From assembly GCA_022496205.1 (NCBI GenBank), contig WTXD01000004.1, positions 1,054,001-1,118,000 of the forward strand: 64,000 nucleotides of DNA, in the 5' to 3' direction. Numbering within the stretch: position 1 is the first letter of the stretch; every line of letters starts with the position of its first letter. Of this stretch, positions 13,001 to 25,241 are shown in pieces. The notes under the pieces were generated by a model. That model did not search any database, was not told where the DNA came from, and worked only from the letters and a program-made list of their open reading frames with translations. Source of the stretch: Gloeopeniophorella convolvens. Taxonomy: Eukaryota; Basidiomycota; Agaricomycetes; Russulales. Position numbers and translations under genes: made by a program.

Positions 13001-16000
13001 GGCTTTTACAACGCTGGTTCGTACTCCCTTGATGGAATCCCGCGTTGATTCCCCAGCAGGCCGCCAGATCTAAGACCACGGTCCGCGGAGTTAGCATTCC
13101 ATCTATGCGCATTTCCGGGTGCAAGTATATTGTGACTGCCTGTGCTACTAACCTACTGGGAGTCCAGCCAAACAGCATACGGGTTGTCCTGGGTCATGAG
13201 GCGTCCGTCAAGTACCCTCTTGATCGGCCCCTCTTGATCTCAACATTCCTTGCCGCCCGCACACTCGCAATGATCACCCAGTAGACGCCGGTCCAGTTAC
13301 GCAATCATGCGATCTAATCTGGGCCGTCTTTCCGTATCGCCGATTACCACATCTCCCGACCGTGCAATGCTTTCGCGGCTGCACTGCTGCACACAGCAGA
13401 CAACACAATCAGATGACCTCAATATGTCAAGGGGACACTCGCCGCTGGGACACTGGCCTTTCATCGTGTCACTCTCGCCGTGATTGACATCCCTCCCCGG
13501 CGGTAATCAATCCGAAGCACTGAAACACCCACCCTCTGTACGTGGTGGTTGTCGCGCAAGTGCTGGCGTGATCCAACTCTTATGTCAATTCACTTTCATA
13601 TGGCAACGGACCATTACGCCCGCCCTTGTCTAACTCGAAATGATTCAAAGGACTGGCGGCGCTCCGACAACACAGCTGAGTTCGCTGGTCCAGAAGCTCA
13701 GTGCCTCGTTCTGCTGTGCATGCTGCCCATCAATCTCCGCAACGTGTCTGCGGATTCTTGATTTCATTGCGCCAGGTCCCTTATGCTCTGCAGATCACCG
13801 CCTAGCCATGGAAGCTCTGCACGTGCCTTTCCATGCTCCTGTCATCTTCGACACTACGGTCTGGGGCAGAGATAACACAAACTCTTTAAGATCGCTGCCC
13901 AACTCGAGCCCAGGTCCGTAGCCGGGTATGGCGCTGCGCATAACGTATCGGCCGAGGCCGGGGGTGCCTCTGCGCCTACTTATTGTCCGTGCTATGTAGC
14001 TGATGGCAGTCTGACACGCACTCAGCCGCGCTGTATAAGGTTCTCGTGGCGTTAGGCAACAAGCACGTCGTGGTATGAGGCATCCCTTCGTCTTCCAAGA
14101 CTCCGCAACTGCACAACGTGTCGTTCTAAACTTAATCTGATAAAAATATCCAGACCAGTCAGAATTACATTTTGCTGGACGCCGCCACAAGCTCCTGTGT
14201 CTGCAATCCTTACAATTAACAGACCCATTCATCTCATAGCAGGCGCCGGCGGGTTCGAAACACGGCAGTTCAGGACCCGACTGGAATGCTAACCGGGCGC
14301 GTGTTCTGGTGATGCATGCCCGAGGGAATATGCGCGCCCCTCGGGGCACGTACGCTGACCCTCTCGTACACCACCTTGACCCTAATCATACGCCGCACCG
14401 AGAAGCTACGAACTGGAAGCTAGGCTCGTCTTGCTCGGCTGATCGTGCTCCACAACATGGCTGACACTTTGTGGCATCGAAGACGATACGCTCGGATCGA
14501 CCAGGAGCTTGCTAGATGTCTCGCGGAATCGGGGACGTGGTTTCGTGATCGGACCGTGCTGACCCACCTGCACCACTCTTAGGTGATCCTAGCGTGCAGC
14601 TGCGGGCAGGGAAGTCGTACATACCCTGCGGCTTCCCGGGACGCAATCGATGCACTTCGAAGACTCGGGTGTTTCAGCAGCGCAGTCATGCTGGCTCGTG
14701 TATGTTTACGAGAGCGCTGGGAGTTGCGGAGCGTCGATACGTTCGGCCCGGTGCCGCAATTGGGTGCATTTCCCCACGCAGCAGCCCTCCATCGAACCGC
14801 GCGGTTCTGCTCGTGTCGCAGCTCTGCGCTGAGGAACCCTTTTTCGGTCAGGGAACGAGCAGGAATCCCTTAGTCATGGTGTAATGGCGCCACTGACTCA
14901 CGTATACGAGCGTCCTCAGGCCGCCGTTTCTCATCAACACTCACTAAAGTATGCCTCGCACTGGCAGTCACTAGTCAACTAGTCAAAGACTGCCACGAGA
15001 TGAACGTCCATCGAGTGTCATCCCACAGCAGCACTTGTACTAGCCTTATCCATAAGGTCCTATGTAACTTGATGCATCATTTCCACTCAGTTGGCGAATT
15101 AGTCTATGCACCCACTGTGAGCGCAATCGCCGCAGCCGTTGCCACACCGGTTCCGTCCGTCACTCCCGGAGAAGAGCTTCTTTCCCGTGGTCACCGTTCG
15201 TGGGCTGGGCGTTAATCGGTGCCAGGTCGATTGCAAGGAGACGAGTTGTCCGAGTGGCGCCATCAGCTGCCTCATACTGGACGTCAGTTTAGGCCCATTC
15301 CGCTCTCCAGTGAGACATCTACATAACGAAACCACTGTGGGCGTGAGGACGGGGCCTCATGCGAACGCGTGCATTCTAGGCCTGATTTCGCATGTCAGAA
15401 GTTCTTGTAGCAGAAATGTCACCCCGCGTTCTCATGTTGTTCAGGGCATCTCCGGGCTTCCGATGCTCACTTTATGCCGCTCTCGTGTCGACGAGGTGCG
15501 ACACTGCCTCGGAAAACCTAGGTGCATCTTGGCCGCTAGTGGCCACTGGGGCGGTGCCGACGGTACCTTTCACTACGTAGGTTCAATGCTGTTCGATGAT
15601 ACGCGAGTCTTAATCACAAGAACCGCCGGGCGGCACGAGCAATGCTCTGCCATGGCCCGTGATACGGTTGAACGTTGACATCTCTGACTCTTTTGCTCGA
15701 AAGAGCATAAATTAACCGCAGCCCTGGTCACTACGGGTCCCAGAATGGACCGTTGGGCCGAATTGCACAAGGTCGCATATTCTCCGCGCAGGAGATCGGC
15801 CTGGCCAGTGTGCCGTACAGCTGCCGTACTTGGCAAAGGCGGCATCAGTGGAGGGTGAAGGTCGGTCGGTCGGGTTCGGCTATAGCACACGAAACGCCAG
15901 GGCGGGCGCCCGCGCGCACGAACGAGAGGGGAGACTATGCCTGTCCTAGGCGCAGGATGCGTTGAAAGGGAGGGCCATAAGAAAGAGTTTCATTGAGGAA

Positions 16001-16119
16001 GCGCGGCGGCTGTGGCGCCAGTCGTCGGAATTAGGCCACCTGCGTGGAATCGAATCGGCTAGATTGGGCTCGATGGAGCCCAAACCGCCCAAAGGAGTGT
16101 GTGACAAACCTGTCCCGCT
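10046..16119. other. 6 kb gene-poor interval
   Basis: I found no frame that extends across plausible splice sites with a recognisable motif. Open frames such as 9982-10713 (+), 11923-12318 (-), 12255-12659 (-) and 13795-14349 (-) are short, overlap one another and look like decayed or random sequence. The stretch is unusually long for this compact window and may hold degraded mobile DNA, but no terminal repeats or transposase motifs were visible. Confidence 0.45.
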
Positions 16120-16265
16120 TGTCATCGTCCTCTCTCTCCCACTACGCTTTCCGCTCCTTCCTCTTTTCTTGTGCCTTTCTTTGTCCTGCCCTGCCCTGTC
16201 CCCTCCCTCCTCCCTCCCTCTTCCTGTCGTTCTTATTTTCCTCCATCCGCCCACCTCCCTGCTAT
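16120..16265 (+). promoter_or_regulatory. CT-rich tract upstream of the G-alpha gene
   Basis: A strongly pyrimidine-biased stretch (runs of CCTCCCTCC and TCTTTCC type) on the coding strand, about 200-340 bp before the G-alpha start codon. Such tracts commonly mark core promoters or transcription starts in fungi. The assignment is inferred from composition and position. Confidence 0.4.
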
Positions 16266-16462
16266 CCCTGTGGAACATTCGTCAGCGTGAGTTAAATTAC
16301 CTTCTTGATCGAATCATCTGACCAACTTCTAACGCATCAATTCGCCGCCTCTCACCAGCTCTTCACCTACCCTCCTCTTCTTGCCCTTCTCGTCTCATAC
16401 CAGTACCCTCCTCCTCATTATAATCGGTCCAGTCGTCAGGTCTTGGCATTCGGTCAGAAAAC

Positions 16463-18606
16463 ATGGGTTCCTGCATGTCAACGGGAGGCGTCGAGGCGTC
16501 GGACGACGACAAGCGACGGCATAGGGATGCCGAGAAGTCGCTCAAGGAGGTACGTATCCACTCTTATGACGCTTCTGAAGCGCATACATGCGTCTTTTCC
16601 TATATCTCTACCTCTTTGTGCAATGGGGTCTCATTAACTCGTTCCCAGGCGAAGCAGAAGTTAGCCCAGCAGGTCAAGGTACCTATATATCGTCTTCTCT
16701 CTTGTGGGCATGCTGAGCTATCGGGCAGGTGTTGCTGTTGGGATCGGGTGACTCAGGAAAATCTACCATCCTGAAGGTGCGTAGCCGTCTATCTCGTATC
16801 GGCATCAGAAACTAATCACAATTTTCAGCAAATGCGCCTCATCCATCGTGTCCCATTCTCAACACAAGAAGTCGAATCCTTCAGACAACTCATATTTAAC
16901 AACCTCACACACGGGCTGAAATACGTCTTGGACTCGATGGAAGACATGGAGCTAGAAGTCTCACCTGAACACCTTGATTACACCGGGTTGATTGAAAGTG
17001 CCAGCGACCTTCGCGACGGCGAAGCATTCCCTAACACCTTCCATGAGCCTCTTAGGGCACTCTGGAATGATAAGGGGGTCCAACAGGCGTGGGATCGCGG
17101 CAACGAGGCAGCATTACCAGAGAAGTGCGTCCTCTCGTCTTTTCGTGACTAACTTGTCTGATGGCTGTGATCCAGCTTGTCGTATTTCTTTGCAGACTTA
17201 GACCGCCTATTCCACCCTCAATATGTCCCCACGGAGCAAGATATCGTGCGCTGCCGTGCACGGACAATTGGCATCACGGAGACTGTCTTCCAACTCCGAG
17301 ACCATGAAATGTTGATGGTTGATGTCGGAGGCCAGAAGAGCGAGCGGCGGAAGTGGATCCACTGCTTCCAAGACGTTACAAGTATCCTCTTCTTAGTCAG
17401 CTTGAGCGGTTATGATCAATGTCTCGTCGAGGATAAGGACGCGGTAAGCGCTCATTACCAGCTCAGTTGGGCGGTGCTTACGACCCTTCTCACAGAACCA
17501 AATGCAAGACGCGATGACCATCTGGGACTCGATATGTCATTCGCAGTGGTTCAAGTCAACGTCGATTGTGCGGCGACCTCTAGGTCCCATGAACAAGTCT
17601 GCTGACAAGCGTGCCTTAGATCCTTTTTCTCAATAAAGATGATCTTTTCCAGGCAAAAATCCAACATTCCGACATAAAGACATTCTTCCCAGTAAGCGAT
17701 TCCCGCGCTGTCCTTCAGCCGTCGCTGAAACAAAGGGCACGCAGGATTTCGATGGAGAGCACCGAGATGCGCACGCTGGTCGTGACTACTTCAAGAAGCG
17801 CTTCGCAAGACTTGCTCAGAAGGCTGGCCGCTCCAAGGAACGCGAGATCTACATTCAGTCCGTCGTATGCGCTGCCGCCACCATCATTATCTGCTGACAC
17901 TTGATCAGCATCACAACTGCAACAGACACTGCGTTGTTACGAGTAGTGATGGCCGCTGTTGAAGGCGAGTTTTTGTCACCTTGTCACTGAATGGGTAACT
18001 TACTAACCTTGGCATTTGTGTAGAGTGAGTGTTTCGTTTTTCGTCTCTTTGTTTCCGGTTCCCCCCGCCTAAGTCCCATCGCTCAACAACGTTTTCCATG
18101 TGCATCCTTCCTCCCATTCCCACTCCAGCATTGTCCTCCGACAAAATCTCGAAGTTGCTGCTCTCATTTGAGCATATGCCACATCTCTGGCTTGATTCGC
18201 CTGCTTTCGAGATCGAAACTGGCATCTTGACCTTCCCCTGTTTCTCGGTGAAATATGTCTCCGAGCTGTACTGCCGCTATCCTGCTGCTACCCCTGTGAC
18301 AATGGCCGTCGTCCGCTGTATAATTGGCCGGTTCCTTCCCCTCATCCTTGCTTTCTTTTTTTTTATTGCATTTCCGTCTGTCCATCTTTCTGATCTAAGC
18401 AATATCTATATCTCTCCCTACCCGCGCGAAACACATACTTCCAACTCAATCCCCGATTTATGACGCACATCAGCTCTATCATCAGTAAAAACGTGAGTAC
18501 AATTATGGCAACCCGGGCAGTTAACCTTGCTCCGGCCCATCATCTTCCTGTGCGCGAACAGCGCTGACCTTCTTTATTGATTCAGATTCGAGACATCATG
18601 CTATAA
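16463..18606 (+). CDS. Divergent heterotrimeric G-protein alpha subunit
   Basis: Membrane-bound GTPase switch downstream of seven-helix receptors. Exons: 16463-16549, 16649-16678, 16729-16776, 16829-17124, 17176-17443, 17496-17567, 17620-17691, 17745-17857, 17909-17964, probably 18024, 18474-18492 and 18586-18606, giving 360 aa. N-terminus MGSCMS has Gly2 and Cys4 for myristoylation and palmitoylation. P-loop GSGDSGKST (canonical GAGESGKST), switch I RARTIGITE, switch II DVGGQKSERRKW, G4 LNKDD. The G5 loop reads TTATDT, so the usual TCAT Cys is missing. The C-terminus ends NIRDIML, lacking the pertussis-toxin-type Cys and with unusual receptor-contact residues. The 3' exon junctions are odd (see findings); an alternative GT donor at 17969 would give one extra residue and a single long intron. 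Confidence 0.9.
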
Positions 18607-20422
18607 CAAGCCTACTTCGCCCTCCGACGCCACGCCAGCTTCACCTTCGTTGGTCAGCTGTCGGCCGATTACGCTAGATCGAGCCCACGCTCCTAGTAGT
18701 CACCATTCATGCTTTGCTTCGATGGGTCGCACGAGCCGTCCCACCGCGTTTGCTTCCCTCAACTTAACACTACCGTTCTCGTTTCTACCTTCTCGATCAT
18801 GCATGCCTGTGTGGGTCTCCAGTCACGTCTTTGCCGCCTCGTTCCCCGCCCAACTTCTGTACTAGCCCCTGGTCCATCAGCGTTCGATTTCCCAGCATAA
18901 CTTAGTAGTATTCTATACCCGCCGCTTTCGGAAGTTGTACCTTGAATGCACCTTGTCCGTTTCCGATGCCTCCCTTACCACGCACAACCATAAGGCACCA
19001 GCGCTGGCTCGACGAGTTGATGACAACAAGAAGCATGATGTGTGGCGGCACTCTGTCACGTGGGCGGCGACAACCTGAGGCCGGCCGAATTGAGCCTTCG
19101 CAACTTAGGCATGGAAGTGCCAGGATGAACGAAGGCAACACCGCTGGATCACACGCTCCCGCTGCTTCTTGTACTGACGAAGCGCGGACTTCGGAGTCCG
19201 TGCCGGTGAGTACTGGAGTGTCCATGCCAGCAATGGACTGTTGCGGTTCGCGATGCGCGCATTGGGAAACCGCCGCTGCCCGCCGCGCGGGCGTTGAGCC
19301 GGGCGCGGGGCGCGTCCCACAGCGAAGGCCTCCAGGACGCGGCCGCCGCGGCGCGTACGTGCGTACATCACGAAGCGCGGCGCCTCGGCGTACCACAGGA
19401 TCAGCGCTGCGTGTTGGCTCGCACGCCGACACAGCGGACGCGAGCCGACCATGCCAATGCGGGGCGGCGCACTGCGTCGCATTGTGGCGTGGGCTCCGCC
19501 GCCAGTGCTGCTGGCTGGCCGCACCGACCCAGCCAGCGCAAGAACGAAGCGCGCCGCGCAGATCCAGGGTCTGGAGGCGGGCTAAGCTCAAGCGACCGGG
19601 GGTGGCGAGCGGCGGCGCAAAGCCGGCATGATGAGAAGAGGAACGAACGCGGCGGCGGGGAGGGAGTAGGGAGCAGTAAAGGGAGGGAAAGAGAGAACAG
19701 GAAGGGCACGACGCGCAGGGTTATATTAACCGGGGTCAGGGTCGGGGGTCGGGGCCTGTATCACGGCCGCACTCATTGGATACAGTGGAACAAAGGGCTT
19801 GCAGTGGGCCTGCCTTATCGCATTGCGGGCGCTCCGCGCGGTCGCGGGGGTGCGTAAGGCGACCCGGGGCGAATCGCGCGGCCATCCGCGAGGGCTCGGA
19901 CCAGGAACGGAGCGTACGCACGGATAATGGAAGCGCTCTGGGGCAAATGAGTCTCTTCTAGTGCGTGTGCGGCGCGTTCGCAGGGTGCCTTGTTGTACTT
20001 ATCAGCCACCATCCCAAAATCGAACCTTGGTCACATTGCCCATTGAAGTGGTGCAGGGCTGCAGCACCTCATTGCGACGACGACGCGCGCTGGCGGCAGG
20101 CGCCCGACCGTTTTGGCATGTTCTTCTTGCTCTTCTCTCTGTTCGGGATGGGCACGGAAGGGTGGCCATCGATCGCGAGAAGCCCGGTCTCCCCAGGCAC
20201 ACGGAGCAAGGGATTATTTGTAAGAGTGAGTATATTTCTAGCGGAAGAACCCTTAATAGATGTGCAATGGTATGCTGTAGCTGTATGATACATGCGACGT
20301 GCGTGAGTCTTTTTCGTTCGTGCTTGTGTGTATGTACCTGCTAGCGCGAGTCCGATGAAACCAGCGAGACGACCCTAGGATAACTTATTATCGGGGGATT
20401 ATGCAAGGCGTGCGTTGTCATG
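18607..20422. other. Intergenic, no clear gene
   Basis: Includes a very GC-rich block at about 19050-19900 with long overlapping frames on both strands (for example 18902-19591 on -), which look compositional. A 74-codon frame at 20069-20293 (-) containing GETGLLAIDGHPSVPIP and a Lys-rich tail has more protein-like composition, but I found no partner exon or family motif. Confidence 0.4.
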
Positions 20423-23040
20423 TCAGAGCGCCCATATCTTGACCATAGCGTCGCGGCCGCCGGAGAGCAGGTAACGATCCATGTAACGGAGCTTCTCGAC
20501 TGGCCGGGTGTGCCCGTTGGTTGACAGCGTGGAGTGCTGCATCGATGTGCGGTTGTAGATCTGCTCTAGAGCAATTAGCCAAAGCACCAGATCGGGGCAG
20601 CGAACAGGAGGCATCACCTTGACACCGTTCTCGCCAGCGGCAGAGACAATCTTCCGGCTGTCGAACTGCAGCGCCGTCACCGCGTGATCGTACTTGACCG
20701 TCTCGAAAATGCCCCCTGTGCGCAGGTCCCAGATCTGCAGCGATGCCCGACGAGCGTAAGCTGGCTGACGCCTATCGGAGGGAGCACCGATGAGAGAGCT
20801 CACCCGAACGGACTTGTCCAAGCTCCCGCTGACGACATGTATCTCGTCGAACTGGAGACACGTCACGGGGCCGGTGTGACCAAGGAGCGTCCGGTGCGCC
20901 TGGCCAGTGCGCATGTCCCACATCCGCACCGCGCCGTCGCCACTCCCGCTCACCAGCGCGTACTCCCACGACTGCACCGCGCCGATGAAGTCCTGGTACA
21001 GCTCCCAGCTCCCGTCCGCGTACGGCGGCGTCGGCACCGCGAATGCCCCCGCAGCCGCGGTCGCCCCGGCCACTGGGAAGCCGGGCATGTGCCCCGCAGG
21101 GGCCGCGGGAGGATGCGAGATCGCCCAGAGGATGTCCATCGTCATGACGCACTGCCCGGTGGTGAGGTCCCACTGACGGAGCGTCTTGTCGGACGCGCCG
21201 GTCACCTGCGGGCCCAGCGCTCAGCGAATGCAGATGGTCAGCATGAGGCGAGTAGCAGGACGCACCAGCGTGTCGTTCTCGAAGTACAGCGCCGTGACCG
21301 CCTTGCTGTGTCCCTCCAGCACACGGACGCAGGCACCCGGCGCGTCGTCCTCTGACGTCCGACTCGAGCGCACACCGTTCGTCCTGGGCTGTGGATGCTC
21401 GACGACGACGCCACCTTCTGTGCCTTCGCCATCCTCCTCTGCTTCTTCCAGTACGTCACTCAGGTCCCATTCTCCTGTGTCCGCGTCCGCGTCTACACGG
21501 CGCAAGTCCCACAGGCGGACCGTGTTGTCGCTCGCGGCGGTCGCACAGAGATGTGCTTCCACTTGAAGCGCCTTTACTGTGCCTGTGTGCCCGCGCAGGC
21601 TGCCGATCTCTTCGCCAGTCAGGAGGTCCCAGACGCGCGGGTGTGCGTCGTCCTGCGTTGCCGTGACGAGCGTTCCGTAAGGCTCGGAAAAGTCGAGCGC
21701 CGATAATGGGGTGGTGCCGCACTCAAGTGACTGCATATACCCGATGAGCATAATTTGGGGCAACAGCAGTAGGGAACAGGACGGACCATGAATGCGACAC
21801 CCGGTGGTAATTCGTCGTGTTCCGATGGCAAAAATGCGGGTCCTGGAGGAACACAGACGGTTAGTGCCGGAGGCAAATTACTACTGTAGGGACTATACCC
21901 TTTCGTCTCCGTGAGCTGGCCATGAGCGAAGCTTGCATGGAGCCAGATTGGCTATTTTGCGAGCTCTCTAACTCCAGCCTCTCCTGAACCATCAGTACTG
22001 CAGTCGTTTCGTCAGCATCGGGGAATATCACAAGACCGGAGCACGCACACTCGTCATCGAGTTCGAGTTCATCCTCTTGCAGCTTGAGCAGATCCTGCTC
22101 TAATTTTGCACGGATCGCATCGAGCGCCTCTATTTTGTTCGTAATTTCAGCAATGTCGTTGTGCAGGAGACTCTGGTCCAAGTTCAGCCACCGGCGCGAG
22201 AACGCAAGGACACGAACTCACCCTTCGAACGTGAAGGTTCTCCTTATCCCTCGCAATTTCATGGGTCTGGCGCTCCAGCTCGTCGCGCCCAAACACCTTG
22301 TTCGCGCTGAGGCTCTCTCGCCCGCGCTTCTTGCGTCCGCGGCGCCCCCGGTCCCGCGTGGCAAGGAGGGCGTCCTCCTCGCTCTCCGCGTCCTCCTGCT
22401 GCTCGTTCATAAGCAGCCCCCGCGCGCCGAGCGACATGCGCTTAAGCCCGAGCCGCGGCGCATCGACATTGCGCGTCGCGCGGCGCCGCGCACGCGCGCC
22501 GTCCGAGCTCGGGACCGTCGCCTCGAACCCGCGCAGGAGACTCGGCATGTCCGTGTCTTCGGGCGCCGCGTCGAGGAGGGTGGCGGCGAGCAGCTCGGAC
22601 GCAGTCTCGACGACCTCGAGCTCGCGCGACGTCGTGCGGCGCGCGCCGAGCCCGAGACGCAGCGGCGTGCGCCCGATCGTCGCGAAGTCGAGCGCGGGCC
22701 GCGCGGCGGACGTGCCGACGTTGCGTGGGCGCACGGAGACGGTCTGCGCGTGCGCCATCATCTTCGGCGTCATGATGACCGGGGCCACTTGCCAGCGGGG
22801 TCAGTGCGGGGTCGCGGCCAGGGGCGCGGGTGGGTGCTACGTACGGTCTGCGAGGATCTGGTGCGAGTTGCGCTTGCGGTGGGTGAAGGGCGCGAAGAGG
22901 GCGCGCGAGACGGTGTCGAGGCGGCTGGTTGACGCGGAGGTGCGCTGTGACGACGACGACGCGGGCTCTGTCGCGATGGTTTCGGGCACGGCTCCTCTGC
23001 GTGGCTTCGACGAGGGGTTGCCTGAAGACGAGGCAGCCAT
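20423..23040 (-). CDS. MDV1: Mitochondrial division protein 1-like (WD40)
   Basis: Adaptor that links the outer-membrane anchor Fis1 to the dynamin Dnm1 during mitochondrial fission. Nine exons in reverse: 23040-22845, 22787-22222, 22172-22049, 21997-21899, 21842-21787, 21730-21266, 21205-20804, 20734-20618 and 20560-20423 (720 aa; yeast Mdv1 is about the same). Residues about 255-325 form a heptad-rich helix (IAEITNKIEALDAIRAKLEQ) matching the coiled-coil dimerisation region. The propeller starts near residue 347 with blocks such as TVKALQVEAHLCATAASDN, VTGASDKTLRQWDL, VSGSGDGAVRMWDM, VVSGSLDKSVRIWDLRTGG and the end SGGRDAMVKIWAL. A low-complexity acidic insert separates the first two blades, as in the family. 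Intact. Confidence 0.9.
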
Positions 23041-23282
23041 GGCGGGCGGACGTGGCGGTTGGGAAGAGACAAAGGTTGCCGGGTTGTAGACGAGTGGACT
23101 GTGTCGGGACAGGTTGCACGTCGACTCGCGTCGGGCCGCAGGGCCAAACTTGCCCCAATTGGCCCGGTGACGCAGGCCACGGTGTCCAACTCCGCGCACA
23201 AACTCATAATCGGCTAGCTGGGGTATAGAGACCGTGTATAAATTATACAAGTTGTTGTACAGTGCAGTGTATGTGTATGTGT

Positions 23283-24060
23283 CTATCCTCGCGACCACCC
23301 AAAGTCGAGGACCATCGAGAAGCCGTATGGTCGAAGGTCGTACTTCCGCCGCAGTAACGGCATGTTTTCGCTTGGTACAAAAGGGGGCCCACTTGAGTTT
23401 GCAGGTGCCTGAGTGGCCGAAACCTGCTCAGCTGGCTGCTTCGCGGATGTTGGCAAAGTCGTTGATGGCGCAGTCAATGTCTGAGATGTGAAGTCGGACT
23501 TCGTGGGTTGGGACCAGGACGCCGACCCTGTGTCATTCGTCGCGGGTGAAGCACTCTCTCCATCCACTTGTTCATCCCCCCTCTCGGTTCCTCTCGACGC
23601 CAGCCGCTCGGCGCGCTTCATATCCTCTTTGAGCTGCTCCACGCTTGAGCGCTCCCAACGCGCAATGTCGAACGGCTCGAACATGCGGGACGACGCTACG
23701 TCACACCAGCACCGGTCGGCGAGGCGAATGACTGCAGGCAATGGTGCTGCAATCGGCGACGAAAGGGCTGCTGCAAGGGCCGTGACGAACGTGGCGTTGG
23801 TCGCCCAGGAGCTGGACACGGGCGAGCTCAGCGGGATGGGCTGCCAATAACATGACGAAAGGAAGAGCGCTGTGAGAAGGACGATGCAGTAGAAGCTACG
23901 AGAGTATGAGCCAGGAACCCAGGGCATATGAGGGTGGGACGTACCACGGTCGTGCGTGAATAATCATGGACAGCAGGAAGAGGATGAGAAAGTACGGCGG
24001 TGCCGACGGTAACGGAAGTATCAGCAGAGGGATAAACCAGCGAGTACACCTGCAGTTCAT
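23283..24060 (-). CDS. Predicted membrane protein of unknown family
   Basis: Two exons in reverse, 24060-23945 and 23895-23283 (729 nt, 242 aa), joined by a 49-nt GTACGT...TAG intron. Residues about 8-33 and 40-55 are hydrophobic (WFIPLLILPLPSAPPYF, IVLLTALFLSS), giving two or three membrane helices. The rest is a soluble Ser/Thr/Ala-rich tail with an acidic segment and a final RPYGFSMVLDFGWSRG. The frame stays open upstream of the chosen ATG and would add a CPGC motif, so a 5' exon may be missing. Not recognised. Lies downstream of, and opposite to, the p23 gene start. Confidence 0.5.
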
Positions 24061-24281
24061 GAGCGTATGTTCTGCAAGACATCCGGGGCAGATACTGACC
24101 ACATTCTCAGACAGCGGAAGCAGACTTGATTCAAGGCGTGCAGACCGCTCGCCCTCTCCCCTTGACTATTACTCATTATTTATTTTCAATTGTGCCTCGG
24201 CAGCGCCCGAACCGCGCGTCCTTGCCATCGTGGCTCCAATCTACGCTTAGATTCATCCATCTATCCTCTCCTTTCTACATC

Positions 24282-25241
24282 ATGTCCAAACACCCCGAAG
24301 TTCTGTGGGCTCAGCGAAGCTCAGAAACAGCTGAAGAGAAGGTCAGCCGTGTTGCTATTTGCTCTCTGTGCGCGCGTTGACCTTCCCACCCACTCTCCGC
24401 GCTAAACGCTCCTTTGCCTCGACGCGTTCCCGGCCCGTCCCATCGTATCATTTGTCCCATCTAGAACGTCCTCTTCTTGACTATCAACCTCCCGGATATC
24501 GTCGAGTCGTCGGTCGAGTACAATCTCGAGCCCACAAAGCTCACTTTTAAAGCGCAGGCTGGGTGGGCCACACTCCATTCGAGTATTCCAGAACATTCTC
24601 ACATCCTCTAATTACCTTTTCTAGAGCCTCAGAGTCGACCACCTTTGAGCTCAACATCGATTTCTTCAAGCCGATCAATCCCGAGGTATGTCCCTACAGA
24701 TTCTCATTTCGCTACTGGGACTCATCACCCAACATCGCGCGCAGGCATCCGTAAAGCGTCTTACGTCACGTTCTCTCGTTCTCAACCTCCGCAAGGCGGA
24801 CCTTGGTATTGAATACTGGCCGCGCTTAACGAAGGAGAAGGTCAAGAACGCGTACATCAAGACCGATTTCTCCAAATGGGTCGACGAGGACGAGCAGGAA
24901 GGTGCTGATGCAGCACTCGACGATGACGGGGACCTCGGTGGAATGCCTGGTGGAATGCCCGGTGGAATGGGCATGCCGGGTATGGGCATGCCAGGTATGC
25001 CAGGTATGCCGGGTATGCCGGGCATGCCAGGTCTCGGCGGAGGCGACATGGACTTTGAGAAGGTGTGCCCTCCTTCTTAGGTCGGTCTTCGCGTGTTGTT
25101 CACGCGAACCTATAGATGATGGCGTCCATGGGTGCCGCTGGCGGTGCCGGCGGCTTCCCCGACCTTGGAGAGAGTTCCACTGCCGCAGTGGAGGGGTCGG
25201 ACTCGGACTCGGACGACAATGGTCCGCCGCCGCTCGAGTGA
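24282..25241 (+). CDS. Hsp90 co-chaperone p23/Sba1 family
   Basis: p23 binds the closed ATP state of Hsp90 and slows its ATPase. Exons 24282-24341, 24465-24562, 24625-24685, 24745-25062 and 25116-25241 (220 aa). The CS domain covers residues 1 to about 115: HPEVLWAQRS at the start, NVLFLTINLPDI, YNLEPTKLTFKAQAG, LNIDFFKPINPE, and the conserved end YWPRLTKEKVKNAYIKTDFS followed by KWVDEDEQ. The tail is a Gly-Met-Pro repeat (GGMPGGMPGGMGMPGMGMP and on), then DMDFEKMMASMG and an acidic Ser-Asp end. This matches fungal p23 (wos2/sba1). Intact. Confidence 0.95.

Noticed and set aside
18902..19591. Long minus-strand frame (229 codons) with an equally long plus-strand frame over it
   Set aside because: Both frames stay open because of high GC content; composition is not protein-like and no splice partner was found.
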